64,000 nt of DNA from Tridacna crocea (Eukaryota > Mollusca > Bivalvia > Cardiida > Cardiidae). Position 1 is the stretch's first letter. Every line of letters starts with the position of its first letter. Where the stretch lies: contig OX031066.1 of assembly GCA_943736015.1 (NCBI GenBank), positions 23,358,127 to 23,422,126 of the forward strand, read 5' to 3'. Below the pieces are notes generated by a model. The model saw only the letters and a list, made by a program, of their open reading frames with translations, ran no database searches and was not told the DNA's origin. Positions 1 through 9,689 of the stretch are shown here, piece by piece. The position numbers and the translations under genes are program-made.

Positions 1-325
1 CATTCCAACATTTGTTAAGCGAATTCTACCTAAAAAAAATACGCTGAAGAAGTAGAATTTCCCTTCTGGATGCCCCAAATCAATGAAAACTGACGTCACT
101 GGGAAGTGACGTCACAGACACCCTGGTAATACGTGTTAAAACGTGCAGCTCAAGTCACCGGGCGCATTATCTTGATATTAATCTTGATCGACGCCGCCAT
201 TTTGGATGTATACGAGGCTCCCGAGAGGGAAAATGTTTTTACGTTGGTTTTGCCAGTTTACATGATATACATGTTCGGGGCTTATCATCTACTCAGATCA
301 CGAGAAATTTCTTTGCAGTATACTA
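1..325 (+). repeat. Dispersed repeat N, copy 1
   Basis: Matches 14325-14700 and 42093-42435 over their length (blocks AATTTCCCTTCTG, GACGCCGCCATTTTGG, GGCTCCCGAGAGGGAAA, CAGATCACGAGAAATTTC). It carries two TGACGTCA palindromes within about 30 bp. An ORF in it (133-498) is not conserved in the other copies and is not a gene. Confidence 0.75.
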
Positions 326-596
326 ATAGCTCTTGCAACAGCCATCCTGCAAATGTATTTTCATTTCGCAATGGTTTAGAACGATGTTCCGAACATGCTT
401 CATTCAGAACATACTTCCGGAGCAGTGTAATGTGTTCTGAAATATTCCTTTCGCACATTCCAGAACAGCATACCAGAACACAGAACATTGTGCCATAACA
501 GGTGAAAGGAATTAGAGACAAATATATCGGCAAATTTATCTATGTTTACACAATTGACTAAATTCTGAACTATTCTGCTCACTATCTACTTTCAAC

Positions 597-617
597 AGTC
601 TCTCTCTCTCTCTCTCT
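597..617 (+). repeat. (CT)n microsatellite
   Basis: About ten CT dinucleotides next to a family A element. Confidence 0.9.
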
Positions 618-635
618 GGCTGTGAGGCTGTATCT

Positions 636-853
636 TTAACCCTTAACGAAACGACAAAATTTTAGACTTTTCCAAATCTAAAGCACTTGCAGACGACAAA
701 ACTCAAAAATTGAAATTTGTTTCCAGCAGGGTAGAAAACATTGTGGAAAAAGGAGAAAATGCTGGTTACCAGCATTTACTCCTTTTCCCACAATGTTTTC
801 ATAAGGCTTCTGTCTCGGGATCGTAAAAACCAGGGATTCTTTGGTAAAGGGTA
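636..853 (-). mobile_element. Family A MITE, copy 1
   Basis: TTAA-CCC left end, hairpin core GAGAAAATGCTGGTTACCAG near 760, a degenerate core arm (ATTTACTCC) and GGG right end. Reverse orientation; the right TTAA is lost. Confidence 0.8.
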
Positions 854-994
854 GAAAAGATGTAGTGAGTAATTACCTGGTTGCCATTATGTACTAATTC
901 ATCGAACGTATTGAAAACGAATATCATTATTTATAACGACGTTTCCAATCGTCAGGTGCGACTTCGTTTCGGAGGTATTTAGTTAACACACAGG

Positions 995-1135
995 CTGTTA
1001 AACACGAATTTGCTGGCCATTGCAGACAGTGTAGATCAAGATCAGACTGCACGTTCAGTGCAGTCTGATCTTGGATCCACACTATCCAGTACGGCGATAT
1101 TTCTTCATCGAGTAAAATCATGAAATTGTACACTA
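995..1135 (+). mobile_element. Family D palindromic MITE, copy 1
   Basis: Palindromic core AGATCAGACTGCACGTTCAG and its mirror at 1040-1085, with TGTAGATC / GATCCACAC flanks. Related copies occur at 12.5, 23.6, 38.2, 48.2, 55.6-56.5 and 58.7 kb. Confidence 0.75.
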
Positions 1136-1975
1136 AGTTTTCAGTATTGATTGGCAGCTTTAGGTTGAACGCTATTATCCTAAAGTTACATAATTATGTA
1201 ACTTAAAACAAATCTTTGTATTTCAGTCTGGGCCATAAATGTATACATCAATAAAATCAATTTTCCTTTAACGCTTCACCAAACAAGCAAACAAAGAAAA
1301 AAAAAATACAGACTGGACCAAACTGAAAGTATTTTCAGACGAGATTCAATTAAAGCCCCACGGATGATTTTAAGGCTTTCTTTGAAATCAATGAAAACAT
1401 GAAAAGGAGAAACTGCCAATATTTTTTTTTCAAAGACTTTTTTCGGCAGGTTATTTACAACATGGGGCTGTATGGAACATGGTGAAGCGTTAAAAGAATT
1501 GATTAATGTAACTTGCCATACCTGTTTAAAAGTATGAATGACAATGGGCGAATTCAAAATCAAAGTGCATTTTGTTTTCAAAAATTAAATCCAGAATACT
1601 GTATCCCACCATCATCGGTTGTTCGTCATTGGAAACATTGATCTGCTCTATGCAAACTGATCATTGTCTTCAGTAAGCATCATCGGTAATATTTTCAGGA
1701 GTGGCTCAAAAAGACTCAACTATTTTATCTATATCATGCTTTTTAACCCCCCCCCCCCTTTTTTTTTAAATCGAGAATTTCGTTAAAATCCAGCACAGTT
1801 GTTTTCGGTAAATCCCCGTGGCTTACCCCCTTCATATAAGAACGCATTGGAATATTACGTAAAGAACTTAAGGTAAATGCATCTCGCACATTACGTCATA
1901 TTTCCCTCCGGTTGAACGGCACGCGCCGTTTAACCAGGTCATTAGTAGGCAGGAACTATTGTTCCAACCTACAAC

Positions 1976-2212
1976 TTAACCCATTACCACTCAATCCCTA
2001 CTTTTGACGCCCCTGAGATAGAAGCCGTTTGAAAACACTGTGGGAAAAGGAGAAAATGCTGGTAACCAGCATTTTCTCCTTTTCCCACAGTGTTTTCTAC
2101 CCTTTCCAGAACAAATTTCTATTTTTCAGTCACCTTTATTTTGTCGTCTGCAAATGTTCTCAATTTCGACCAGTCCAAAATTGTACTCGTGTGGTAATGA
2201 GTTGAGAGTTAA
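1976..2212 (+). mobile_element. Family A MITE, copy 2
   Basis: TTAA at both ends and a perfect hairpin of about 64 bp centred near 2064 (CTGGTAACCAG centre). The reading frame 2040-2423 runs through the hairpin and is not a gene. Confidence 0.88.
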
Positions 2213-2216
2213 AAAT

Positions 2217-2479
2217 ATGGCTTGTAACACGCGAAAAGGGGTATTCGGACATTTGCGTAAAGTTTCGTCTCGGATCAGCCTGCGCAGTCCGCGCAGGCTA
2301 ATCCGAGACGAAACATTCCGCTTCTATGTAATTTTCTGTTTTGCGCAAGTCTACTGTGGCACAAAATCTAATGTAGTCGTAAGGTGCCGTCTCGGACTAG
2401 TCTGTGCGGACTGCGCAGTCTGATCAAAGACGACACTTTACGCATATGTCCTAATGTCCCTTTTCGCGTGTTTCAGGCC
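2217..2479 (+). mobile_element. Family C MITE, copy 1
   Basis: Terminal inverted repeats (TTGTAACACGCGAAAAGGGG and mirror) of about 40 bp, plus two internal palindromes, each with AGCCTGCGCAGTCCGCGCAG or a related core. Confidence 0.85.
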
Positions 2480-2628
2480 CTATATGATTGGTACATGTCA
2501 CTGGTCGTAATCATGAAATATCAACCTATATAATCCACTAGTATTTCTCGATAAAATATCGAAAAACATAAAAGAAAGAAAGATGTTTTTCACCTGTGGC
2601 CATGATTATTGTTTCATTTTCTTTTCAG

Positions 2629-3510
2629 TGTTCATTATACTACAACAAAGAAATTACCGGAACCATGTGCTCCAAGTTGTGTGACGAGGACAAATTCAAA
2701 CGAACCCAGTGTGACGGCAACAGGTGGGGCAAGAAGGTCCAAATCATGACATGTGATGGATGCGACAGTCCGGGGGTGACTTCGACCGTCGTTATGAAGG
2801 CCCAGTTCGACATGGAACAATGGGATAGAGGTGTTAATGTGAAGTTTAACGAAAGTATGACGAACAGAGAAAAACTTCAAATAGCGAAAAATGAAATAAA
2901 CTATCACAGTAGATATTTTTTCGATACCGACTTTTCCGACCACCCTGATATTATATCTTATTTCTTAGGAGCAGATTACAGAGAACTCATGGGGAAAATT
3001 AACTCGGAAAAGGCTGTTGATGCAGTTTTAAAAAGTGCGATATCGCTTGCAGTGCAATGGGAGTATTTATCAATGAAAGTTTTAGGAAATCGTCGTTTCT
3101 TACCTAAAATATACGGGACGTGTGGACAGGCCTATTTCGTGGAATACACACCATCACTTGGAAAGTTTAACTATGTACTATTTCAGAGTAAAGTTCCTGA
3201 CATGCTCACCTCAAAACAACACATACCCTCGTGGAAAGAACGGGTAGAAATAGCGCTAAAATTATTGGACTTAATCGTTGAAATTGAAGATAGCTACCTA
3301 AGACCTTTACACATGTGTGATATTCAGACACATAACTATGGGCTGAATAACAATCGTGACATAGTGCTTATGGATTCGGACAGTGTAAGGTTCGAATCTG
3401 TGATACCAGTGAGGAACTGCTCGGATCTAGACTGTAATTATTTAACGTGTCATGGTTCGTGTGGGACAGACGGGGCATGTGCTAAAGAAATGGTCAGCAA
3501 TAACTTGCAG
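2629..3510 (+). CDS. DIPK1-like, penultimate coding exon (294 codons)
   Basis: The acceptor is a pyrimidine run ending TTTTCTTTTCAG at 2628. An ATG at 2596 lies upstream in the same frame, but in the intron, so it is probably not the real start. The donor is CTTGCAG/GTACTA at 3510/3511; reading through it reaches a stop only five codons later. The exon holds most of the kinase-like domain: the N-terminal cysteines, the VVMK segment, the MCDIQTHNYG loop, the MDSD site and the start of the C-terminal Cys cluster (CSDLDCNYLTCHGSC). Confidence 0.85.
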
Positions 3511-4928
3511 GTACTAAAATTGTAGATTGCTTAGAAATTGGAGTGTAAATTTAACTTTTTACCAGACGACAAATTTATGTGTGTAGAAAATGATGTAATT
3601 TGGATTTTGAATGGTAGAAAACACTATGGAAAAGAGAAAAAATGCTTAATATAGGGGCGTTAACGTTTTTCAACTCTAGACTATAGAAAAATATATCTTA
3701 GGAGAGACTCTTAACATGCAAATCAGTTCAGTGAAAGAAAATTAAGGCTCTCAATGTAGCGGCAAATGAAATTCATGTCATCAAAATTTAGACCAATGAA
3801 TGAACTGTACGATAATCACAGTACCAAAAGTATAATACACGAAGTCCCAGGGTACCTTTCTTTAACCCTTTCCCAAACAAGCCCTGGTTTTTACGTGTCT
3901 GCAGTAAAAGTCTTTTGAAAACGCTGTGGAAAAAGGAGAAATTGCTCGTAACGAGCAATTTCTCCTTTTCCCACAGTGTTTTCTACCCTTTTAGAGAACT
4001 TTTTGCCATTTTCTCCAAATCTAGAATTGCCGTCTGCAAACTCTTTTGGTTTGGAAGAGTCCAAAATTTGTCGTTTGGGAAAGGGTTAAAATACGTACGC
4101 ACGAAATTTGCGTACGCAGTTTAGGTAAGCCTGCATCAACTCCATAAACAAAATTCACTGATCTGCGTAACTTTATGGATAGAGTAAATATTTGCGTAAC
4201 TTTACGCAAGTTCCTACCTTTCAATAGGCCTAAAGTAGGAATCGTTCGTGTGTATATTCATTCTTCCCCCCCCCCTTTTTTCCCCCTTGCAAACATTGCG
4301 TAAATCGCAATGCGTAAAAGCGTAAAGGAAAGGTACCCCAGGACCGTTGTCTGCGCATGTCACATTCTTCGAAGATCGATCTGTCTGCCATGACGCACCG
4401 CTAACCCAATATGCTAGGGAAAAGTAGGGCATACACCGAACCTCTAACCAAAGTCAGTAGGGGCTGTTTTAATAAATGGCCGGTGCATAGATTATATGCG
4501 AGCTGATCATAGCTGATTGAGTTGCACAAAGTAACAAAGTTGTCGCGTAGAAAAGGAGTCCGGCTCGGTACCCAGAATGCTTAAATTAGATAGATGAGAC
4601 TGAAAAACACTGGAAAACAATCAGCAATACGTTACTATATAGCAAAATTTTCATCCTTTTTTTCAGACTGTTTGCAAAACGTTACTATATATAGCAATAT
4701 TTTCATCCTTTTTTTCAGACTGTTTGTAAAGCCATTTTTATCAGTAAAGCGGAAAGCCTAGGACTACTTCGTGGTGCTCCAGCAGCCATTGAAAGACAGC
4801 TGCGAAATGTCCTGAAGGAATGTGCTTATCCGAAAGATGGCATATACCAGTTACCAGTCAACAACAAATCTGATAGAAAAGTATTAAAGACTATTGCCAA
4901 TTTGTTGAAAAGTAGTTTAAATAGATGA
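2629..4928 (+). CDS. DIPK1/FAM69-like divergent protein kinase, 3' part of gene (two exons)
   Basis: Two exons, 2629-3510 and 4719-4928, join in phase 0 to give 363 residues ending at TGA. The protein has the layout of DIPK1/FAM69 proteins, which are type II membrane proteins of the ER/secretory pathway with a divergent kinase fold. Seen: a cysteine-rich start (EITGTMCSKLC), a VVMK segment that could hold the beta-3 lysine (residue about 57), a catalytic-loop-like MCDIQTHNYG (about 229-238), a metal-site-like LMDSDS (about 247-252), then a Cys-rich segment and NNLQTVCKAIF across the splice junction, which is typical of the family C-terminus. Family members are about 420-430 residues, so the N-terminal membrane anchor lies in upstream exon(s) outside the window or not recognised. 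The paralogue (A, B or C) cannot be decided. Activity and substrate are unknown. No AATAAA is visible close after the stop. Confidence 0.85.
3862..4089 (+). mobile_element. Family A MITE, copy 3 (CTCGTAACGAG subtype)
   Basis: TTAA/TTAA flanks. The hairpin centre differs from most copies in both arms at once (GAAATTGCTCGTAACGAGC). It lies in the intron of the DIPK1-like gene. Confidence 0.88.
4436..4530 (+). repeat. Dispersed repeat P, copy 1
   Basis: The inverse complement resembles 48870-48965 (blocks AGCTATGATCAGCT, GGCCATTTAT, CCCCTAC). Confidence 0.5.
4630..4731 (+). repeat. Tandem duplication containing a 3' splice site
   Basis: Two copies of a unit of about 50-52 bp (about 4630-4679 and 4680-4731) each hold the pyrimidine tract, the CAG and the first exon bases ACTGTTTG. 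The acceptors end at 4666 and 4718. Only the downstream one keeps the conserved reading frame; the upstream one reads 20 codons into a TAA at 4727-4729. Confidence 0.85.
4719..4928 (+). CDS. DIPK1-like, last coding exon (69 codons and stop)
   Basis: The acceptor CCTTTTTTTCAG ends at 4718. Phase 0 continues the NNLQ of the previous exon as TVCKAIFISKAESLGLL and runs to TGA at 4926-4928. The text LRNVLKECAYPKDG fits the conserved C-terminal end of FAM69 proteins. A second, near-identical acceptor lies 52 bp upstream (see 4630-4731). Confidence 0.82.
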   Translation, partial: TVCKAIFISKAESLGLLRGAPAAIERQLRNVLKECAYPKDGIYQLPVNNKSDRKVLKTIANLLKSSLNR

Positions 4929-5185
4929 GTATGGTCAATATTGGTTAGAACTTAAAATAGCATTAACTTATTTATTTACTCTACCTCTATCAGCTGCTTA
5001 AAATAGACACCAAGACTTAGAATGAATTTTTTGAAAATTTATGTAAGCTGGAATAGATTAGAGAAAGGAAGAGATCAAACTTCAGGCTCAACGTCCTGTG
5101 CAGCCTGATCTTGATCTATGTCGCTGGCAAATGACATTGTTTTCATCTATGATGAGGAGTAGTCTGTATCACACAGTACTCAGTT

Positions 5186-5394
5186 TTAACGACCCTAAAA
5201 AGAGGCCTTTTGAAAACATTGTGGGGAAAGAGGAGAAAATGCTGGTGACCAGCATTTTCTCCACTTTCCCCACAATGTTTTCTCCCGTTCCAAGAGAAAT
5301 ATCAAAATTTGAGTCACATTCAATTTCATTTTGTCGTCTGCAAATGCTTTCGATTTGAATACGTCTATGAGTTTGTCTTGTGGTTAACAGTTAA
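5186..5394 (+). mobile_element. Family A MITE, copy 4 (left end truncated)
   Basis: Hairpin centred near 5246 with GAAAATGCTGGTGACCAGCA; the first bases after TTAA are missing; right TTAA at 5391-5394. Confidence 0.8.
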
Positions 5395-5499
5395 AGGTGC
5401 ACCAAATGAACTCAATGGACTTTTTACGAATCAGGACAGAACTAAACAAAGTAGTACACGTTTAAGGTTGTTTGTTTTTGTCAGTGTAAATCACAAAAT

Positions 5500-5590
5500 C
5501 ACAAAATAGCTTGCAGTATAGATCCAAGATCAGATTGTAATTTCTGTGATGTCTGATCTTAATCTAAATTGTCCACAAAAAACACTTTAA
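5500..5590 (+). repeat. Degenerate family D copy
   Basis: GATCCAAGATCAGATTG and a decayed mirror, AGTCTGATCTT type. A further fragment lies at 5078-5165. Confidence 0.45.
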
Positions 5591-5707
5591 CCAATTACGT
5601 TTGTTACAGTTAGCTATTGCTGATAGATTTGTGTCTTGATAAAGCAATCCTTAGTAATCCGTCCATATTCCGTATACATGTACAGTCTTATATAATCGAC
5701 TTTGGCC

Positions 5708-5936
5708 TTAAAACTCTACCAAACGACAAAATTTTAGGTTTGTCCAAATTAAAAGCACTTGCACAGGACAAAATAAAAGTAACTCAAAAATTGAAATTTG
5801 TTTCCAGCAGGTCAGAAAACATGGCGGGAAAAGGAGAAAATGCTGGTTACCAGCATTTTCTCCTTTTCCCACAATGCTTTCAAGAGCTTTCTTTCTCAGG
5901 GTCGTTAAAAGTCGAGATTGTGTGGTAAGGAGTTAA
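5708..5936 (-). mobile_element. Family A MITE, copy 5
   Basis: TTAA at both ends, reverse orientation, hairpin centred near 5848. Confidence 0.88.
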
Positions 5937-5974
5937 AGGCCCAGTATAGCCCAAAATATAAAATCAGGCGTCAT

Positions 5975-6395
5975 AATAAATTTAAATCATACCATTTAAA
6001 AGTATGGAAAATATTGTGGAGATGACAGTCTGTTATCGTGTTGTCGGGGTTAAAATCGGGCAAAAAGTAAAAAAAAAGACAAAGCTACCTGACAGGTTTT
6101 AACTCTTTACCAAACGACAATATTTTGGACTGGTCCAAATTGAAAGCATTTGCAGACAACAAAATTAAAGTGACTGAAAATTTGAAATGTGTTTTCTGAA
6201 GGGTAGAAAACAATGTGGGAAAAGGAGAAAATGCTGGTTACCAGCATTTTCTCCTTTTCCTACAATGTTTTCTAAAGGCTTCTTTCTCAGGGGCGTCAAA
6301 AGTATACAGGGATTGTGTGGTAATGGGTTAACCCAATTTTTTTGTCGTTTTCAAAATAATTTCTATACTTTTAAATGGTATGATATGCATTTAAA
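5975..6395. mobile_element. Inverted-repeat element carrying a nested family A MITE
   Basis: The arms at 5975-6018 and 6350-6395 are inverted copies (ATCATACCATTTAAAAGTAT and mirror). Family A copy 6 (TTAA 6099 to TTAA 6331, reverse orientation) lies between them. Confidence 0.7.
6099..6331 (-). mobile_element. Family A MITE, copy 6
   Basis: TTAA/TTAA, hairpin centred near 6238, GGTAATGGG right end. Confidence 0.88.
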
Positions 6396-6589
6396 CACCC
6401 GCTTTGTACACATTTGGCCTTTGTTTTTATTTTAAAGAAAGTTACAACGATGACGGGCTCTTTCGATTATGACTATTATTTAACGCATTTTTGTAATGAA
6501 TCGAAAAATAACGATGCAAAAGTGTCCGGTATTTCTTGGTTGCGACCAGTGAAAAGTTAAACCATTGGTTTTTTCACTCTTCAATTGAA

Positions 6590-6965
6590 GGCGGAAACAT
6601 TAGTTTCCGGGCATTAGTTACGTAGATAAAGAGCGCATGCCTTTTATGGAAATATGACGTAATTTACCCTACATATCTGGCGCTTTACGTAATTGTGTAA
6701 TGCGTTGTTATGCGGAGGGGGTACGCCGCAGGGAATTACAGAACACAACTGTACTTGATTATGATGTAAGTTTCCCCCCCCCGCCCCCGAAAAAAAATAT
6801 GGGGGTTAGAAGCATGAAATGTAGTACATGTATTCTAGAAGCATGAAATGTAGTACATGTATTTAGGTTCTTTCAGTGAAAGATCGAAATATATTTCATC
6901 TTGTTAATATCTGCGGTATTTTTTTCTCTCGTGGCTGCGAAAAAAATCGATATATTCTCTTTTTT
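6590..6965 (-). mobile_element. Family B/B' element, degenerate
   Basis: Shares GGAAATATGACGTAAT, TACGCCGCAGGGAATTAC and GTGAAAGATCGAAAT blocks with the copies at 42.5 and 44 kb. It includes a direct repeat of about 26 bp (GAAGCATGAAATGTAGTACA at 6812 and 6839). Confidence 0.6.
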
Positions 6966-7279
6966 TATTTATTTCTATTGAATATCGGAATAAACTTTAA
7001 ATTCATATTAATACCAACGTCATTTGCTGTAGATTTCTTTGTAAGGGAAAACTTAAAGCTCAGCAACATGTGATTAAACCAACACTGATTACGTGTACTG
7101 TGTATATGTTTAATTCAAATTTGTATGTGTGTTGAAAAAAACATATTGTGTCTGTTTAAAAAAAAAAAATGAAATTATTTGCATGCCATAACAATTTTCT
7201 TTATTACTTATTATTTTTTAACGATTTAACGATTTTAACGATTTAACGTTTTTTTTTTTTTAACAATTTCAAATTGGAC

Positions 7280-7550
7280 AAGTTTAAAATATGATAGTAA
7301 AGGCTTAAAGAGCAAGTGGTGGAATAGGAGAGAAAAAAAATCTGATCACCGGCACTTTATCTTTTTCGAGTATATATTTTTTTAGAGTCAGCCAAAGAAA
7401 ATACGGGTTTTTTGTACAATGTTTTCCCACATTTTTTTCTGTCATATACAAAAACCAATTTTTAAGCCACATTTTAATTGTCCTCTGCAAATGATGTCGA
7501 TTTGGACAAGTTTGAAATTTTGTCGTTTCCATGGCTAAAGGGTCAAATAA
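7280..7550 (+). repeat. Degenerate family A copy
   Basis: CACATTTTAATTGTCCTCTGC and TTTGGACAAGTTTGAAATTT match the right part of family A; the hairpin is decayed and one arm is nearly lost. Confidence 0.5.
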
Positions 7551-7710
7551 ACTAGTACCATACGTGTCATGTTGGTGTGTACCTCTATCTTTGGAAACGG
7601 ACACAAAAGATAAATGTTTCATTGAAAGAAAATCATCTTTTTCTCGAAATAGAAAACATTGCCGGAAAAAGAGCAACTGCTTAAAACGGACACTTGCTTC
7701 CTTTCGAGCA

Positions 7711-7783
7711 GCCGAACCCTAGTAACTCAGACATTGGCGTACAAGAGGACGAGAGATCACTGGTTCTATCCCCGGCTCGGCCA
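7711..7783 (+). pseudogene. tRNA-like sequence at the head of the SINE
   Basis: Acceptor-stem and T-arm bases are present; the D and anticodon arms do not fold clearly, so no anticodon is called. Confidence 0.4.
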
Positions 7784-8065
7784 TTTTTTATTTTAACGGA
7801 TTGATGATAACTATTACGACAGGACTCGTTTCTCTCTCGTCGCTGACCATTGTTTCGACAATGGTTATCTCGGTAAGCATCCAATGGCTTGATCAGAATA
7901 TTGTGCGGAGTGCTGGTAACAATAAACCTCAGGAAAGCATGGAGAGTTGCACTGGCTGCCACGATATAACTGAAATAATGTTATTTAATCACTCAATCTA
8001 CCAACCAACCAACCAACCAACCAACAAACCAACCAACCAACCAACCAACAAACCAACCAATCAAT
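7711..8065 (+). mobile_element. tRNA-headed SINE with tetranucleotide tail
   Basis: 7711-7783 looks like a decayed tRNA: GCCGAAC pairs with GCTCGGC, there is an ACTCAGA stretch in A-box position and GGTTCTATCCCC in B-box position, then CCA. The tail (GATATAACTGAAATAATGTT) resembles the tail at 52790 and is followed by an (AACC)n/(AACA) tract at 8001-8065. Reading frames here are spurious. Confidence 0.55.
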
Positions 8066-8155
8066 CACAAGATAAATTCTCCTTCCCAGCAAGTGTTATA
8101 ATTCTCTCTTGGTGGGACATACTAGAAAGTTGTATAACATTTGTAAGACGATACC

Positions 8156-8384
8156 TTAACGCTTTACCCCATAAGGCATTTCTATGGTATCTCTAACTGA
8201 CCCTAAATAACAGCAAGGATGAAACCATTTCTTATGTGTATATCACACCTTTTAATAGCATAGAAAACATTGTGGCAAAAGGTGAAATTGCTCGTCACGA
8301 GCAATTTCACCTTTTGCCACAATGTTTTCCAAAGGCTCATACAAGCAATGCGTAGAAATGAGTATCTATGGAGTAAAGGGTTAA
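8156..8384 (+). mobile_element. Family A MITE, copy 8 (CTCGTCACGAG subtype)
   Basis: TTAA/TTAA. The hairpin is centred near 8297 with GTGGCAAAAGGTGAAATTGC; both arms differ together from the main subtype. Closest relative is 47188-47416. Confidence 0.88.
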
Positions 8385-8635
8385 ATGCACTGGCTAATTT
8401 TAAAAAAACGGTACCAATATCTAGCTCATAAAATAACCTACATGCACACATACATGACTTTGGACATATTCATACATAATAGATAATTGACATGCACAAC
8501 AAATCAAGGTATTGTGCGAATTCATGCCATACCTAATAAGCGTATTCATTTCAAATTCAATAACCGAATTATCTTGATTTTTACGGTTGACCGTTTGCCA
8601 CAAAAAACATTTTTTTTAATATATAAAATGGCATT

Positions 8636-9047
8636 TTAACCAATTACCACATAATCCCTACTTTTGGCAACCCGGAGAAAGAAGCCTTTAGAAAACATTG
8701 TGGGAAAAGAAGAAAAATTCTGGTAACCAGCATTTTCTCCTTTTCCAACAAAGTATTCTCTCCTTCACAAAATAAATTTCATTCGAGTTCAATACCCGGG
8801 AGCGGGTGTCAACTTTGTGATTTTTCATTGGCCCACACATTCGGCGCGAGTACTGGTGTAGTTCCCAGGAAGCAGAATCGAGAGAGATTAGTATAAGTTG
8901 TTAAAACTTGTTTCTCAATCGATGTAAAATAAATATGTTTAAACTGAACTAAAACAAATTTCAATTTTTCAGTTACTTTCATTTTGTCGTCTGCAAATGC
9001 TTTCAATTTGGACCAGTCAATAATTTTGTCGTTTGGTAATGAGTTAA
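8636..9047 (+). mobile_element. Family A MITE, copy 9, split by a SINE-like insertion
   Basis: TTAA at 8636 and 9044. The element is interrupted at about 8784-8949; its consensus resumes at AAACAAATTTCAATTTTTC. Confidence 0.8.
8784..8949 (+). mobile_element. Truncated SINE-like insertion with target duplication
   Basis: Flanked by AAAATAAATTTCATT (8769-8783) and AAAACAAATTTCAAT (8950-8964). About 100 bp match, inverted, to 60225-60330 (TTTCTCAATCGATGTAAAAT, GAGTACTGGTG). Its first bases, GAGTTCAATACC, resemble a B box. Confidence 0.65.
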
Positions 9048-9096
9048 ATCTAAAAAAAAGAAAAATGGAATAAGTCATGCACTGTGGAAAGGGGAC

Positions 9097-9319
9097 TTAA
9101 CCCTTTACTAAACAATCCCTTACGACCCCGAGATAGAAGACTTTTGAAAACATTGTGGGACAAGGAGAAAATGCTGGTAACCAGCATTTTCTCCTTTTCC
9201 CACAACGTTTTCTACCATGCTGGAAACAAATTTCAATTTTTGGGTTACCTTTATTTTGTCGACTGCAAGTGCTTTCAACTTGGATCATTCTAAAATTTTG
9301 TCGTTTGGTAATGAGTTAA
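9097..9319 (+). mobile_element. Family A MITE, copy 10
   Basis: TTAA/TTAA. The sequence after it (AATGGAATAAGT-x-ATGCACTG) repeats that after copy 9, so copies 9 and 10 may be a local tandem duplication. Confidence 0.85.
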
Positions 9320-9436
9320 ATCTGAAAAAAAAAAAAATGGAATAAGTAATGCACTGTGGAAAGAGGGCATATTGCAACCGCAAAGAGTATCGATCCATGC
9401 TGGCTATATAATCCACTAGTACAAACGTTTTTGCTA

Positions 9437-9665
9437 TTAACCCATTACCACACAATCCCTGGTTTTTATGGGTCTGGAATAGTAACCTTATGAAAACATT
9501 GTGGGAAAAGGAGAAAATGCTGGTAACCAGCATTTTCTCCTTTTCCCACAATGTTTTCCACCTTATCATAGACAGAAATCATCTTTTCAGCATGAGTTGA
9601 ATTGTCGTCTGAAAATGCTTTCAATTTGGTCCAGTCCAAAAGCCTGTCGTTTGGGAAAGGGTTAA
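9437..9665 (+). mobile_element. Family A MITE, copy 11
   Basis: TTAA/TTAA with CCCATTACC and GGGAAAGGG ends; perfect hairpin centred near 9527. Confidence 0.9.
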
Positions 9666-9689
9666 TTGATTTTCTGCATGTCCAAGAAA

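Larger units (their letters stand above)
1735..2525 (+). mobile_element. Family B' element interrupted by two MITEs
   Basis: The left part (1735-1975) and a right end (TCACTGGTCGTAATCATG near 2500) match the uninterrupted copy at 42530-42860. A family A copy and a family C copy lie between them, so this is a nested insertion. Confidence 0.65.

Noticed and set aside
133..498. 121-codon ORF on the plus strand at the window start
   Set aside because: It lies in repeat N; the two other copies have stops and frameshifts in this frame, and it resembles no known protein.
7801..8196. 131-codon ORF with [12 protein letters not shown] repeats
   Set aside because: The repeat part is the (AACC)n tail of a SINE and the upstream part is SINE body.
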